Shown: positions 1 to 9,608 of the stretch, piece after piece
Position numbering within the stretch: the stretch's first letter is position 1
Layout: each line of letters starts with the position of its first letter
Source of the DNA: Buchnera aphidicola (Brachycaudus tragopogonis)
Lineage (GTDB): Bacteria > Pseudomonadota > Gammaproteobacteria > Enterobacterales > Enterobacteriaceae
Assembly (NCBI RefSeq): GCF_964059175.1
Contig: NZ_OZ060418.1
Span: forward strand, 496,001 to 560,000
DNA length: 64,000 nucleotides
Direction of reading: 5' to 3'
Made by a program: the position numbers and the translations under genes
The notes under the pieces: model-generated
Told to the model about the DNA's origin: nothing
The model's input: the letters and a program-made list of their open reading frames with translations, nothing else
Databases searched by the model: none

Positions 1-24
1 CTCAATGCTTTTAATATATTATAA
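1..24 (+). CDS. fbaA: fructose-bisphosphate aldolase class II, C-terminal end only
   Basis: Only the last seven codons and a TAA stop lie in the window. They read LNAFNIL, close to the E. coli FbaA end LNAIDVL. fbaA is also the gene directly upstream of mscS in E. coli, so the order supports the call. The enzyme cleaves fructose 1,6-bisphosphate to two triose phosphates in glycolysis. So few residues would not be enough without the conserved neighbour. Confidence 0.7.
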   Translation, partial: LNAFNIL

Positions 25-55
25 AAAAATATTTATACCAAACCTTTTTATTATG

Positions 56-86
56 TTCCGGGGAATAGTTAAAAATATTCTCCGAA
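56..86 (+). terminator. hairpin between fbaA and mscS, possible terminator
   Basis: An imperfect inverted repeat with arms 56-67 and 76-86, an 8-nt loop, one bulge and one G-U pair. It lies 31 bp after the fbaA stop and before mscS. No U-tract follows, so it may be a weak terminator or an mRNA-stabilising 3' structure. Confidence 0.4.
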
Positions 87-165
87 GAATTATTTAATCA
101 AAAAATATATTTAATACATGAGAATATAAATATATTTTTTAAAAACATTGAAAATAGAGATAATA

Positions 166-1035
166 ATGGATGAGTTAAACGTAGTAAATGATATTAATCA
201 TGCAGGAAACTGGTTAATACGAAACCAAGAATTATTAGTTGGATACATGATAAATCTTACATCTGCAATTGTTATTTTAATTGCCGGAATGTTTATATCT
301 AAAATAATATCCAATGGCGTAAATCAAGTATTAATTACACGTCGTATTGACGCTACTATTGCTGGATTTCTTTCAGCATTAATGCGATATATTATTATTA
401 CGTTTACTTTAATTGCTGCATTAGGTAGGATTGGAGTACAAACAACGTCAGTAATTGCTATACTAGGAGCAGCTGGAATGGCAATAGGTTTGGCTTTACA
501 AGGTTCTTTATCTAACTTCGCAGCTGGCGTTTTATTAGTAACACTAAGACCTTTGAAAACTGGAGAATATGTTGATTTAGGAAATGTATCAGGCACTGTA
601 TTAAATATTCATATTTTTTATACAACATTACGCACTTTGGATGGAAAAATTGTAGTTGTTCCTAACAATAAAATTATATCTGGTAACATTATCAATTATT
701 CAAGAGAACCCGCACGACGTAATGAATTTATTATAAGTGTATCATATAATACTGATATTGATTTAGTTATTAAAGTTTTAAGAACAGTAATAGAAAATGA
801 AGATAGAGTAATTAAAGATCGAGACATTATTGTTGGTTTAAGTGAATTAGCTCCGTCTTCTTTAAATTTTATAGTGCGTTGTTGGAGTAATACTAATGAT
901 TTAAATCCAGTATACTGGGATCTAATGGCTAGTTTTAAGAAAGCCTTAGATAAAAATAATATTAACATTCCTTATCCTCAAATAGATGTTCATCTTTATA
1001 AAAAAAATGAAAATATTATAAATAAAAATATGTAA
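166..1035 (+). CDS. mscS: small-conductance mechanosensitive channel MscS
   Basis: MscS is an inner-membrane channel that opens under membrane tension and releases solutes during hypo-osmotic shock. The protein aligns along its whole length with E. coli MscS (289 residues here, 286 there). It has N-terminal membrane helices, then the glycine/alanine-rich pore helix ([14 protein letters not shown] near residue 110), then the cytoplasmic beta and alpha/beta vestibule ([33 protein letters not shown]). I chose ATG 166 because MDELNVV matches the E. coli N-terminus MEDLNVV; a TTG 18 bp upstream is in frame but adds unmatched residues. It sits between fbaA and recC. In E. coli the rRNA-distal region near rplQ carries mscL, which is absent from that position here, so this may be the main osmotic safety valve. 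Confidence 0.96.
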   Translation: MDELNVVNDINHAGNWLIRNQELLVGYMINLTSAIVILIAGMFISKIISNGVNQVLITRRIDATIAGFLSALMRYIIITFTLIAALGRIGVQTTSVIAILGAAGMAIGLALQGSLSNFAAGVLLVTLRPLKTGEYVDLGNVSGTVLNIHIFYTTLRTLDGKIVVVPNNKIISGNIINYSREPARRNEFIISVSYNTDIDLVIKVLRTVIENEDRVIKDRDIIVGLSELAPSSLNFIVRCWSNTNDLNPVYWDLMASFKKALDKNNINIPYPQIDVHLYKKNENIINKNM

Positions 1036-1078
1036 TATTTGATTTTTTTATGTTTCTCTTTCATAAAAATAGGTGATT

Positions 1079-4000
1079 ATGTTTATCGTATATAGATCTA
1101 ACAATCTTGATACACTATTATCAATAGCACTTGAAATTATCGAAAAAAAACCACTTCATAGTGTTTTTGAAAAAGAAATTTTTATCCATGATAATAAAAT
1201 ATTATTTCAATATTTAAATATATTTTTTGCTAATAAGACCGGTATTTCTTCTAATTTTAAAATCTTTCATCCTAAGGATTTTATATGGAAATTGTTTGAA
1301 AGTTTTTTATATAAAAAGAAATTAAAAAACACATTTAAAAAATCTATTATAACTTGGAAAATCATGCAAATTATAAATAAAAAAAAATTTTTTGAACATA
1401 TTAATCTAAGAGGAAATAAAATAATAAAATTTAAATTTTCATTTTTAATGGCTAATATATTTGAAAAATATCTTTTTTATCGTCCTAATTGGATTAATTT
1501 ATGGGAAAAAGGAAAAGATGTATCAATGCTTGAACCAAACGATCAATGGCAAATAAAATTATGGAAAGAAATTATGATACATTATCATAAGGATGATAGT
1601 TCATCTAAATATCATTTTTCTAATTTATTTTATTTTTTTCAGTCATTAAAAAATTTTAAAAAAATAAAAAAATATTTTCCTAATCGTTGTTTTATTATTT
1701 CTTCTTTTGCATTAAAACCCGCTTATATTAAAATATTAAAAAAAATTAGTATGTATATAAATATTTATTTTTTATATGTTACACCTTCTAAAAATCAAAC
1801 ATTAAAAAATTCTTTAATGACATTATGGGGACAATATGAATCATATTATAAATTATATATAACTAATCCTAAGAAAACAAAAGTCATTGATTGTTTTAAA
1901 AAAATTAAAAATAATAATAATTTATTAAATAATATTAAAAATAATTTAATTCAAGATAGAATCTCAAAAAAAAAAAAAAAAATAGAAGTAAATGATCAGT
2001 CAATTAATATAAATATTTGTTATAATAAAAAAAATGAAATTGAAATTTTATATGAAAAATTATTATTATTATTTAGCAATAATTCACATCTTAAACCTAG
2101 CGATATAGTTATTACTTCTTTTTCTATTCAAGATTATGTTTCATGGATTTATTCAATATTTACTTCATTTAAAAATAAAAAACAAATTCCTTTTTTTATT
2201 TCTAATCAATCTTCTAAAAAAACAGAACTAATAGTATTAGTTTTCAAAAAACTATTAAATTTGTCTAATAGTCGTTTTGAAAACAAAGAAATAATAGAAT
2301 TATTTGATATACCCGAAATAGCAAATCATTTTAATATTTCTAAAGAAGAAATAAATATTTTATACCATTGGATAGAAGAAGCAAATATTCGATGGGCTAT
2401 TGATGAAAAACATAAAAATAATTTGTTGTTTCCTGAAAACAAGCAAAATACTTGGTTATATGGTATTGAAAAATTACTTCTTAGTTACGCAATGAATGAT
2501 ACACAAAATATTTGGAATAATGTTTTATCCTGCAGTTTAATAAACGGTTCTAGAGCAGATTTAATAGGAAAATTAATTACATTTATAAACATTTTAAAAA
2601 AATGGCAAAAAAAATTATCAAAACCACGATATCTTAAATCTTGGCGCTCATTATCTAAAGATTTAATAGATGATTTTTTTTTCATCAATAAGGACATAAA
2701 AAATGTTGTTCAAATTATTCAAAAAAATTGGACAAAAATGATAGATGAAATTGTTTGTTCTAATTATAAAAATAAAATTTCTATTGAAATATTAAAAAAA
2801 CATTTTATCTATCAATATAACTACATTGATAATAAAAAATTTTTACCAGGTGTAATAAATTTTTGCCATCCTTCTTCCATATGCTTTATTCCTTTTAAAA
2901 TAATTTTCTTTATTGGAGCTGATAATAAAAATGTACCTAAAAAAAACAATCTAGATAATTTTAATTTATTAAATAAATACCCAGTTATTGGTGATGTTGA
3001 TTTATATCAACAATATTCTTATTTATTCTTACAAAACCTTTCCTGTGCTCAAAAATGTTTTTATATAAGTTATGTTGGATATTCTGTTAAAGACGATAGT
3101 AAAATATATCCTTCAGTTTTAATTGATCAACTATTAAATTACATATCATTAAATTTTTATTTAACAGGATACAAATTTTTAAATATAAAAGAAAATAAAA
3201 AAAAAATAACTACACATTTATGCACAACATATAAAAAAGAATATTTTTATAAAAAAAAGAATATACCTAATTTTATAGATACGGTAGAAAACGTAAATTT
3301 AAAAAAAAATAATACTATACTATTAAATAGTAATCTTTTAAATTCAATTAATATATTAGATTTAATACATTTTTGGAAAAATCCAATACGTTATTTTTTT
3401 AATTATCATTTACAGATACAATTTGACTTAAAAAATCAAGAAATCAAAAAAACAGAACCTTTTTTAGTAAACACATTGGATACTTTTAAAATAAAAAATG
3501 TTTTATTAAATAAAATAATAAAAAACGAAGATATAAAAAAATTATTTGAATATTATGTTCTTTCTGGAAAATTGCCTCTGAACTTTTTTGGAACAGTATT
3601 TTGGAACAGTAAAGTTAACGAAATGCAGTTAATAGCAAAATCAGTTAATAAATACAGAACTTTTACTACAGAAAAAAAAATTAATGTACATATCGGAAAA
3701 TATAAAATAAAAGGTATTTTACCTGAAATACAAAGAACAGGTTTATTGCGTTGGAAACCTACTATAATAAATTATAGTGATCGTATGGCTTTATGGATAG
3801 AACATTTAATTTATTCTATTACAGGTGGATTTGGAGAAAGTAAAATTATAGGAAATAAAAATCAAATGTGGTCATTTAATTCTTTAGATTCTAATTTAGC
3901 ATATAATTATCTTTTACAATATATAGAAGGATATGTAACAAGTTTTAAAGAACCTTTACTTTTAATAAAATCAGGTGCATCTTGGCTAGATCAAATTTAT

Positions 4001-4231
4001 GATATAAAAAATAATTTTATTAGAAACGACAATGATTCAAAAAAAAAAGCACATAAAATGTTATTATCAACATGGACAGGTAATAATTATATGCAAGGAG
4101 AAAAAGAAGATTTTTATATTAAAAACATAATCAAAAAATTAAATAAAAAAAACATAACAAAAATTTGTGAAACAGCTCAAGTATGGTTAATTCCCTTATT
4201 AAAAAATAAAAATATAAAAAAAATAGTATGA
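1079..4231 (+). CDS. recC: exodeoxyribonuclease V gamma subunit RecC
   Basis: RecC is the subunit of RecBCD that splits the DNA duplex and recognises Chi. It resembles a helicase without working ATPase motifs. The ORF encodes 1050 residues (E. coli about 1122) and begins MFIVYRSNNLD, like the E. coli MLRVYHSNRLD. Downstream blocks such as FNLLNKYPVIGDVDLYQQYS and ITGGFGESKIIG match family regions. ATG 1079 is preferred over the in-frame GTG at 1073 because that GTG overlaps the AGGTG ribosome-binding sequence. A run of 17 A (1966-1982) is read in frame as lysines, a likely slippage point. The stop overlaps the recB start by 4 nt (ATGA), so the two are translationally coupled. E. coli has ptrA between them; it is missing here. 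Confidence 0.95.
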   Translation: MFIVYRSNNLDTLLSIALEIIEKKPLHSVFEKEIFIHDNKILFQYLNIFFANKTGISSNFKIFHPKDFIWKLFESFLYKKKLKNTFKKSIITWKIMQIINKKKFFEHINLRGNKIIKFKFSFLMANIFEKYLFYRPNWINLWEKGKDVSMLEPNDQWQIKLWKEIMIHYHKDDSSSKYHFSNLFYFFQSLKNFKKIKKYFPNRCFIISSFALKPAYIKILKKISMYINIYFLYVTPSKNQTLKNSLMTLWGQYESYYKLYITNPKKTKVIDCFKKIKNNNNLLNNIKNNLIQDRISKKKKKIEVNDQSININICYNKKNEIEILYEKLLLLFSNNSHLKPSDIVITSFSIQDYVSWIYSIFTSFKNKKQIPFFISNQSSKKTELIVLVFKKLLNLSNSRFENKEIIELFDIPEIANHFNISKEEINILYHWIEEANIRWAIDEKHKNNLLFPENKQNTWLYGIEKLLLSYAMNDTQNIWNNVLSCSLINGSRADLIGKLITFINILKKWQKKLSKPRYLKSWRSLSKDLIDDFFFINKDIKNVVQIIQKNWTKMIDEIVCSNYKNKISIEILKKHFIYQYNYIDNKKFLPGVINFCHPSSICFIPFKIIFFIGADNKNVPKKNNLDNFNLLNKYPVIGDVDLYQQYSYLFLQNLSCAQKCFYISYVGYSVKDDSKIYPSVLIDQLLNYISLNFYLTGYKFLNIKENKKKITTHLCTTYKKEYFYKKKNIPNFIDTVENVNLKKNNTILLNSNLLNSINILDLIHFWKNPIRYFFNYHLQIQFDLKNQEIKKTEPFLVNTLDTFKIKNVLLNKIIKNEDIKKLFEYYVLSGKLPLNFFGTVFWNSKVNEMQLIAKSVNKYRTFTTEKKINVHIGKYKIKGILPEIQRTGLLRWKPTIINYSDRMALWIEHLIYSITGGFGESKIIGNKNQMWSFNSLDSNLAYNYLLQYIEGYVTSFKEPLLLIKSGASWLDQIYDIKNNFIRNDNDSKKKAHKMLLSTWTGNNYMQGEKEDFYIKNIIKKLNKKNITKICETAQVWLIPLLKNKNIKKIV

Positions 4232-7200
4232 ATACTCATAATATAAAAAAAATAAATATCTTTACAATGTCGATGACAGGTGTAAATTTAATCGAAGCTT
4301 CTGCTGGAACAGGAAAAACTTTTACAATAATACTGTTATATCTACGTTTACTCTTAGGTATTGGAAAAAAGCAAAAACATGTTAAAAATCTTTTAGTACA
4401 TGAAATACTAGTAGTGACTTTTACCAATGCTGCCAAAGAAGAATTATATATACGCATTAAAAAGAGTATTGAAAAATTATATATATCTTGTATTAATCAA
4501 ACAAGCACTGATCCTTTTTGTAATTTTTTTTTAAAAAAAATCAATGATACTAAAAAAGCTATTCACATATTAAAAACAGCGCAAAACAGTATTAATAATA
4601 TTTCTATTTACACAATACATAGTTTTTGTCAACAAATATTACAATCACATACTTTTTATTTTCATTCTATTTTTAAAGAAAAAATAATTGAAAACGAAGA
4701 TGAGTTATATTTAAAAGGGACACAAGATTTTTGGAGGCGTTATTTTTATAATTTACCAGAAAATATAATTAAAATAATTTATCAAAATTATAATAGTCCA
4801 GATTATCTTTTAAAAAAAATCAAACCCTTTTTAAATTTACAATCAATAAATTTTAAAAAAAATGTTACTAATGAAACATTAGTTTCTTTACATCAGAAAA
4901 ATATTGAACAAATAAACTGTTTTAAAAAAATTTGGTTAAATTATTACAAAACAATATTAAAAACAATTAATCTCTTAAAAATTAATAAAAAAATATATAA
5001 TAATTTTAATATTTCTAGATGGATTGATAATATTACAAAATGGTCAAAATCAATGACTAAAGATTATATAATTCCAAATTCTTTGAAATATTTTACAATA
5101 AAAAACATAAGAGAAAATATTTTAGAAAATCATTTCGTAAATCATATTCTTTTTGAAGAAACTGAAAAAATATTAAAAAAAAAATTTTCACTAAAAAATA
5201 TTATTATGTTTTATGCTATTAAAAATATCCCTAAATTTGTACTAAAAGAAAAAGAAAAAAAATCATTATTAGGATTTAATGATTTATTAAATATTTTTTT
5301 AAAAACGATAAAAAAAGAAATATTTTTAAAAAATCTAATAAGTAAAAAATATCCTGCAGTCTTTATTGATGAGTTTCAAGATACAGATATTCAACAATAT
5401 CAAATATTTAACACTATATACAAAAAAAATGAAAAAACGGTATTGTTTCTTATTGGAGATCCTAAACAAGCAATATATAGTTTTAGAGGAGCAGATATTT
5501 TTTCTTATTTATATGCAAAATCTAAAATAAAGAAACATTATTATCTTGATACTAATTGGCGGTCTTCAATTAACATGTCTGAAAGTATTAATGTTTTGTT
5601 TGCTCAAAGTAATAATCCGTTTATGTTTGAAAACATTCCATTTATGCCTATAATACCTGCTATAAAAAATTCAATAATGGATTTTACTATTGAAGGAAAA
5701 TCACAAAAAGCACTAACATTTATTTTAAAAGATGAAAAAGAAGTTTTTTTAGATGATTATCAAGTTTGGATTTCTAAGCAATGTGCAAATGAAATCAACT
5801 ATTGGCTAACTCATGCGAAAAAAGAAACAGCTAAAATTATAACGAAAAATGGAGAAAGAACTCTCAAAGCCAATGATATCGCTATATTAGTCAGAAACCA
5901 AAAAGAAGCAAGCCTTATTCAAGAAGAATTACAAAATGTTAATATACGTTCAATATATTCTTCATCTAAAAATAGTATATTTCAAACTTTTGATGCTCAA
6001 GAATTACTCTGGATATTAAAATCTGTTTTAGAACCAACTAATGAAAAATTATTAAAACAATCTAGTTCAACACATATTTTAAAAAAATTGTTATCAGAAA
6101 CAAAAAATCAACTAAATAATGAACGTTTATACTTTTTAGTATCAAAATTATATGAATATTATAATATTTGGGAAAAAATAGGTATTTTTCCTATGATTCA
6201 AAAAATGATATTAGATTATCAAAAAAATTTTAATTTCACTAAAATAAATTTAGACTATCAAAAAAATTTTAATTTTTTACATATAGGAGAGTTATTACAA
6301 GAGCAATCTCAATATTTTCATGAAAAAAATTCTTTAATTCGTTGGTTCCAAGGTAAAATTTTAAAAAAAACACAATCTAACTATAATGAAAATGTTAGAT
6401 ATCTAGATGAATCACATGCAGTTAAAATTATTACTATACATAAATCAAAAGGTTTAGAATATCCTATTGTTTGGATACCTTTTGGTATAGATTTCAATCG
6501 AGTCAAAAATGTCATTTATCATAATAAAAATAATTTTAAAATATTTTTTGATGTAGGAGAAGATGCTGAAAAATTAAAAATAGCAGATGAAGAAAGATTA
6601 GCGGAAGATTTACGTTTTTTATATGTTGCACTTACTAGATCGACTCTTCATTGTAGTATTGGAATAGCATGCTTGTCAAAAAAAAAGATCAAAAATAGAA
6701 AATATAGTGATCTCCATCATAGTGCTTTAGGATATATAATACAAAATGGAAAAATGATGAATTACAAAAATTTATTTATTACATTAAGTAAATTAAGCAA
6801 TAATAATTCAATAGAAATTAAAAATAAAACAATAAAATTAAAAACAGATATAAAGGAAAAAAATATTTATTTATCATCTAAATATAATTCTTTAAATATA
6901 AATAATATTTGGAATATCACGAGTTTTACTAAACTAAATGCAGAAAATAAATTTTTAACACATGTGAAAAATGAAAATATATCAAAAAATAAAATGATAC
7001 AAAAAAACACAAAAATATTAACAATACATAATTTTCCTACAGGAAAAAAAATAGGATTATTAATTCATTACATATTAAAAAATACAAATTTTTTAAATCA
7101 AAACAATCATCATTGGTTTTCTGATGTTTTAGAAAAATATAACATACCTAAAAAATGGACTTTAACATTAAAAACATGGATTTATGATATTGTTAATACT

Positions 7201-7719
7201 CCATTAAAAGACAAAAAAATCTTCTTATCAAAATTAAAAAACAATACACATGTAAAAGAATTAGAATTTTTTCTATCCATTAAAAATGTTATTTCTAGTA
7301 CAAAATTAAATAATATTATTCAATCTTTCGATACAATATCTATAATGTCTCCAAAGTTTTCTTTTAATCCTCTCACAGGAATATTAAAAGGAATTATTGA
7401 TTTAGTTTTTTTCGCAAATAATAAATATTACATATTAGATTATAAATCTAATTGGTTAGGAAAAAACAATAGTTTTTATTCTACAAAATGTATAAGAAAA
7501 GAAATGATAAACCGTCGATATGATGTACAATATCAAATATATACCGTAGCTATACATAAATATTTGCAAAAAAAAATAAAAAATTATAATTATAAAAAAG
7601 ATTTTGGTGGTGTTTTTTACATTTTTTTACGAGCTATAAAAAATCAAGAAAATAATGGAATATTTTACATTCTTCCTGATTATTCTCTAATAAAACAGTT
7701 AACAAATTTATTTTCATAA
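4228..7719 (+). CDS. recB: exodeoxyribonuclease V beta subunit RecB
   Basis: RecB is the 3'-5' SF1 helicase and nuclease of RecBCD, which processes double-strand breaks. At 1163 residues it is near the E. coli length (1180). Walker A is EASAGTGKT near residue 24. Walker B is FIDEFQDTD near 380, followed by GDPKQAIYSFRGAD and TNWRSS. A later helicase motif is TIHKSKGLEYP. The C-terminal nuclease retains the Asp-Asp-Lys active site in GIIDLVFF and YYILDYKSNW, so both activities look intact. Residues around 660-685 contain a 13-residue tandem repeat beginning LDYQKNFNF (DNA about 6211-6275). Many lysine and asparagine codons reflect the A+T bias. It overlaps recC by 4 nt and precedes recD by 22 bp. 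Confidence 0.97.
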   Translation: MNTHNIKKINIFTMSMTGVNLIEASAGTGKTFTIILLYLRLLLGIGKKQKHVKNLLVHEILVVTFTNAAKEELYIRIKKSIEKLYISCINQTSTDPFCNFFLKKINDTKKAIHILKTAQNSINNISIYTIHSFCQQILQSHTFYFHSIFKEKIIENEDELYLKGTQDFWRRYFYNLPENIIKIIYQNYNSPDYLLKKIKPFLNLQSINFKKNVTNETLVSLHQKNIEQINCFKKIWLNYYKTILKTINLLKINKKIYNNFNISRWIDNITKWSKSMTKDYIIPNSLKYFTIKNIRENILENHFVNHILFEETEKILKKKFSLKNIIMFYAIKNIPKFVLKEKEKKSLLGFNDLLNIFLKTIKKEIFLKNLISKKYPAVFIDEFQDTDIQQYQIFNTIYKKNEKTVLFLIGDPKQAIYSFRGADIFSYLYAKSKIKKHYYLDTNWRSSINMSESINVLFAQSNNPFMFENIPFMPIIPAIKNSIMDFTIEGKSQKALTFILKDEKEVFLDDYQVWISKQCANEINYWLTHAKKETAKIITKNGERTLKANDIAILVRNQKEASLIQEELQNVNIRSIYSSSKNSIFQTFDAQELLWILKSVLEPTNEKLLKQSSSTHILKKLLSETKNQLNNERLYFLVSKLYEYYNIWEKIGIFPMIQKMILDYQKNFNFTKINLDYQKNFNFLHIGELLQEQSQYFHEKNSLIRWFQGKILKKTQSNYNENVRYLDESHAVKIITIHKSKGLEYPIVWIPFGIDFNRVKNVIYHNKNNFKIFFDVGEDAEKLKIADEERLAEDLRFLYVALTRSTLHCSIGIACLSKKKIKNRKYSDLHHSALGYIIQNGKMMNYKNLFITLSKLSNNNSIEIKNKTIKLKTDIKEKNIYLSSKYNSLNINNIWNITSFTKLNAENKFLTHVKNENISKNKMIQKNTKILTIHNFPTGKKIGLLIHYILKNTNFLNQNNHHWFSDVLEKYNIPKKWTLTLKTWIYDIVNTPLKDKKIFLSKLKNNTHVKELEFFLSIKNVISSTKLNNIIQSFDTISIMSPKFSFNPLTGILKGIIDLVFFANNKYYILDYKSNWLGKNNSFYSTKCIRKEMINRRYDVQYQIYTVAIHKYLQKKIKNYNYKKDFGGVFYIFLRAIKNQENNGIFYILPDYSLIKQLTNLFS

Positions 7720-7741
7720 AAAATAATTAATAAAAATTAAT

Positions 7742-9553
7742 ATGATTACATTATTAAAAAAAGCTGTAAAAATAAAAATTCTTCGTCCAATTGATTTTTA
7801 TTTTGCAGAATTTGTTGCGCAAAAAAATACTATTGTAATGTTAGTGGCAGCATGTGTTAGCTTTGAAAGTAAAAATGGTCATACTTTTTTACCAATTAAA
7901 TATTTTGAAAAAAATTGTTTTTTTTCTAGTATGGATAAACAATTTATAAAAAAAATTTTAATTTCTTTAGAAAAAAAAATCAATTGGTCTGTAGAATTAT
8001 TAAAACATGAATCTGTAAGCAATGGTTCTTACGTTACACCTCTAATCTTATCTAAAAATAAAATATATCTTTATAAAATGTGGAAAGCTGAAAACAGTAT
8101 TGTAAAATATTTATATAAAAAAAATAAAGAAAATAAAGTCAATTTCAAAAAATGCTCAAAAATATTAGATGATTTATTTCCTGAAAATATTAGAAATACA
8201 CAAAAAATAGCAGTAGCACTTACTTTAATTAATAATATAACATTTATTATGGGTGGACCAGGAACTGGAAAAACTACTACTATATTAAAAATAATTATTG
8301 CATTAATTAAAAGTTCAGAAAAATCAATTAAAATTCAATTATCTGCACCTACAGGAAAGGCAACAAGACGTTTAACTGAAATAATAAAAAATAACATTTT
8401 TGATACTCACCTTCTTCAAAAAGAAAAAAATTATCTTCCATCTAACGCTGTAACTATTCATCAATTGTTAGGAATTGAAAAAATATCACAAAAAAGTTTT
8501 TTTAATCAAAATAATTTACTCGATTTAGATGTATTAATTATTGATGAAACATCAATGATAGATATTTTAATGATTGAAAAAATATTTAACGCTGTATCAA
8601 AAAATACTAAATTAATTTTTATAGGAGATCACAATCAATTATGTCCAATAGAATCAGGATCTATTTTAAAAAATATTTTTTATTATACTAATAACGGATT
8701 CAATTATAAAACTCTATCAATCCTTAAAAAAATTACAGGATATAAAATATATGCTGAAAAAAATAAAATAACAACTGATATTATCAGCAATAATATATGT
8801 ATATTAAATAAAAACTACAGATTTAATAAAAATTCAGGCATCTATATTTTATCGAACGCCATACATAATGAAAACCAAGACGTGATAAAAAATTTATTTA
8901 AAAATTCTATTAAAAATATTTTTTTTGACGAAACTAATACTATAAAACAATATCAACAAATGATTGAAAAAATCACTTTAGATTATACAAATTTTTGGAA
9001 GAAAATTAACACAAAATCGACAATGCAGGAAATAATAGAAACATTTCAAAATTATCAAGTATTGTGTATATTACATGATGGTCTATTTGGTGTAAAAACA
9101 TTAAATAAAAAAATAGAAGAAAATATGCATCAAAAAAAAATGATTCAATATTTCCATATTAATAATCAATTATGGTATATAGGAAAACCTATTATGATTA
9201 CTTCTAATGATACAATACTAGATGTATTTAATGGTAATGTAGGTATTACTAATGTCAATAATCAAGGTTTATTACAAGTTTCATTTTTAAAAGAAAAAAA
9301 TGTAATTCAACATATTCCTATAAATGTTTTAAAAAATTATGAAACAGCTTGGGCTATTACTGTACATAAAGCACAAGGTTCTGAATTTATGAATACATCT
9401 TTAATACTACCAAATTTTTATTCAAATGTTTTAAATAAAGATATTTTATATACTGGTGTTACAAGATCTCGGAATAAATTAAATATTTTTTCTAATAAAG
9501 AAATTTTTATGAAAACTATTCTAAAAAATGCAAAAAAAAACAGATTTACATAA
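7742..9553 (+). CDS. recD: exodeoxyribonuclease V alpha subunit RecD
   Basis: RecD is the fast 5'-3' SF1B helicase of RecBCD. It encodes 603 residues, against 608 in E. coli. Visible motifs are Walker A (GGPGTGKTTT near residue 173), motif Ia (SAPTGKATRRL), Walker B (LIIDETSMID), motif III (FIGDHNQLCPIESGSIL) and the C-terminal motifs (AWAITVHKAQGSEF, LYTGVTRSRNKL). The N-terminal part that contacts RecBC is shorter in motif content but matches in pattern (LRPIDFYFAEFVA). All three subunits lie in one close-packed operon and look functional. The gene ends in an A+T-rich 55-bp spacer facing argA on the other strand, without a visible terminator hairpin. Confidence 0.97.
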   Translation: MITLLKKAVKIKILRPIDFYFAEFVAQKNTIVMLVAACVSFESKNGHTFLPIKYFEKNCFFSSMDKQFIKKILISLEKKINWSVELLKHESVSNGSYVTPLILSKNKIYLYKMWKAENSIVKYLYKKNKENKVNFKKCSKILDDLFPENIRNTQKIAVALTLINNITFIMGGPGTGKTTTILKIIIALIKSSEKSIKIQLSAPTGKATRRLTEIIKNNIFDTHLLQKEKNYLPSNAVTIHQLLGIEKISQKSFFNQNNLLDLDVLIIDETSMIDILMIEKIFNAVSKNTKLIFIGDHNQLCPIESGSILKNIFYYTNNGFNYKTLSILKKITGYKIYAEKNKITTDIISNNICILNKNYRFNKNSGIYILSNAIHNENQDVIKNLFKNSIKNIFFDETNTIKQYQQMIEKITLDYTNFWKKINTKSTMQEIIETFQNYQVLCILHDGLFGVKTLNKKIEENMHQKKMIQYFHINNQLWYIGKPIMITSNDTILDVFNGNVGITNVNNQGLLQVSFLKEKNVIQHIPINVLKNYETAWAITVHKAQGSEFMNTSLILPNFYSNVLNKDILYTGVTRSRNKLNIFSNKEIFMKTILKNAKKNRFT

Positions 9554-9608
9554 TATTTTTTATTATATCTATATATATTTTAAAAAAAATAATTTATACT
9601 TATTTATA

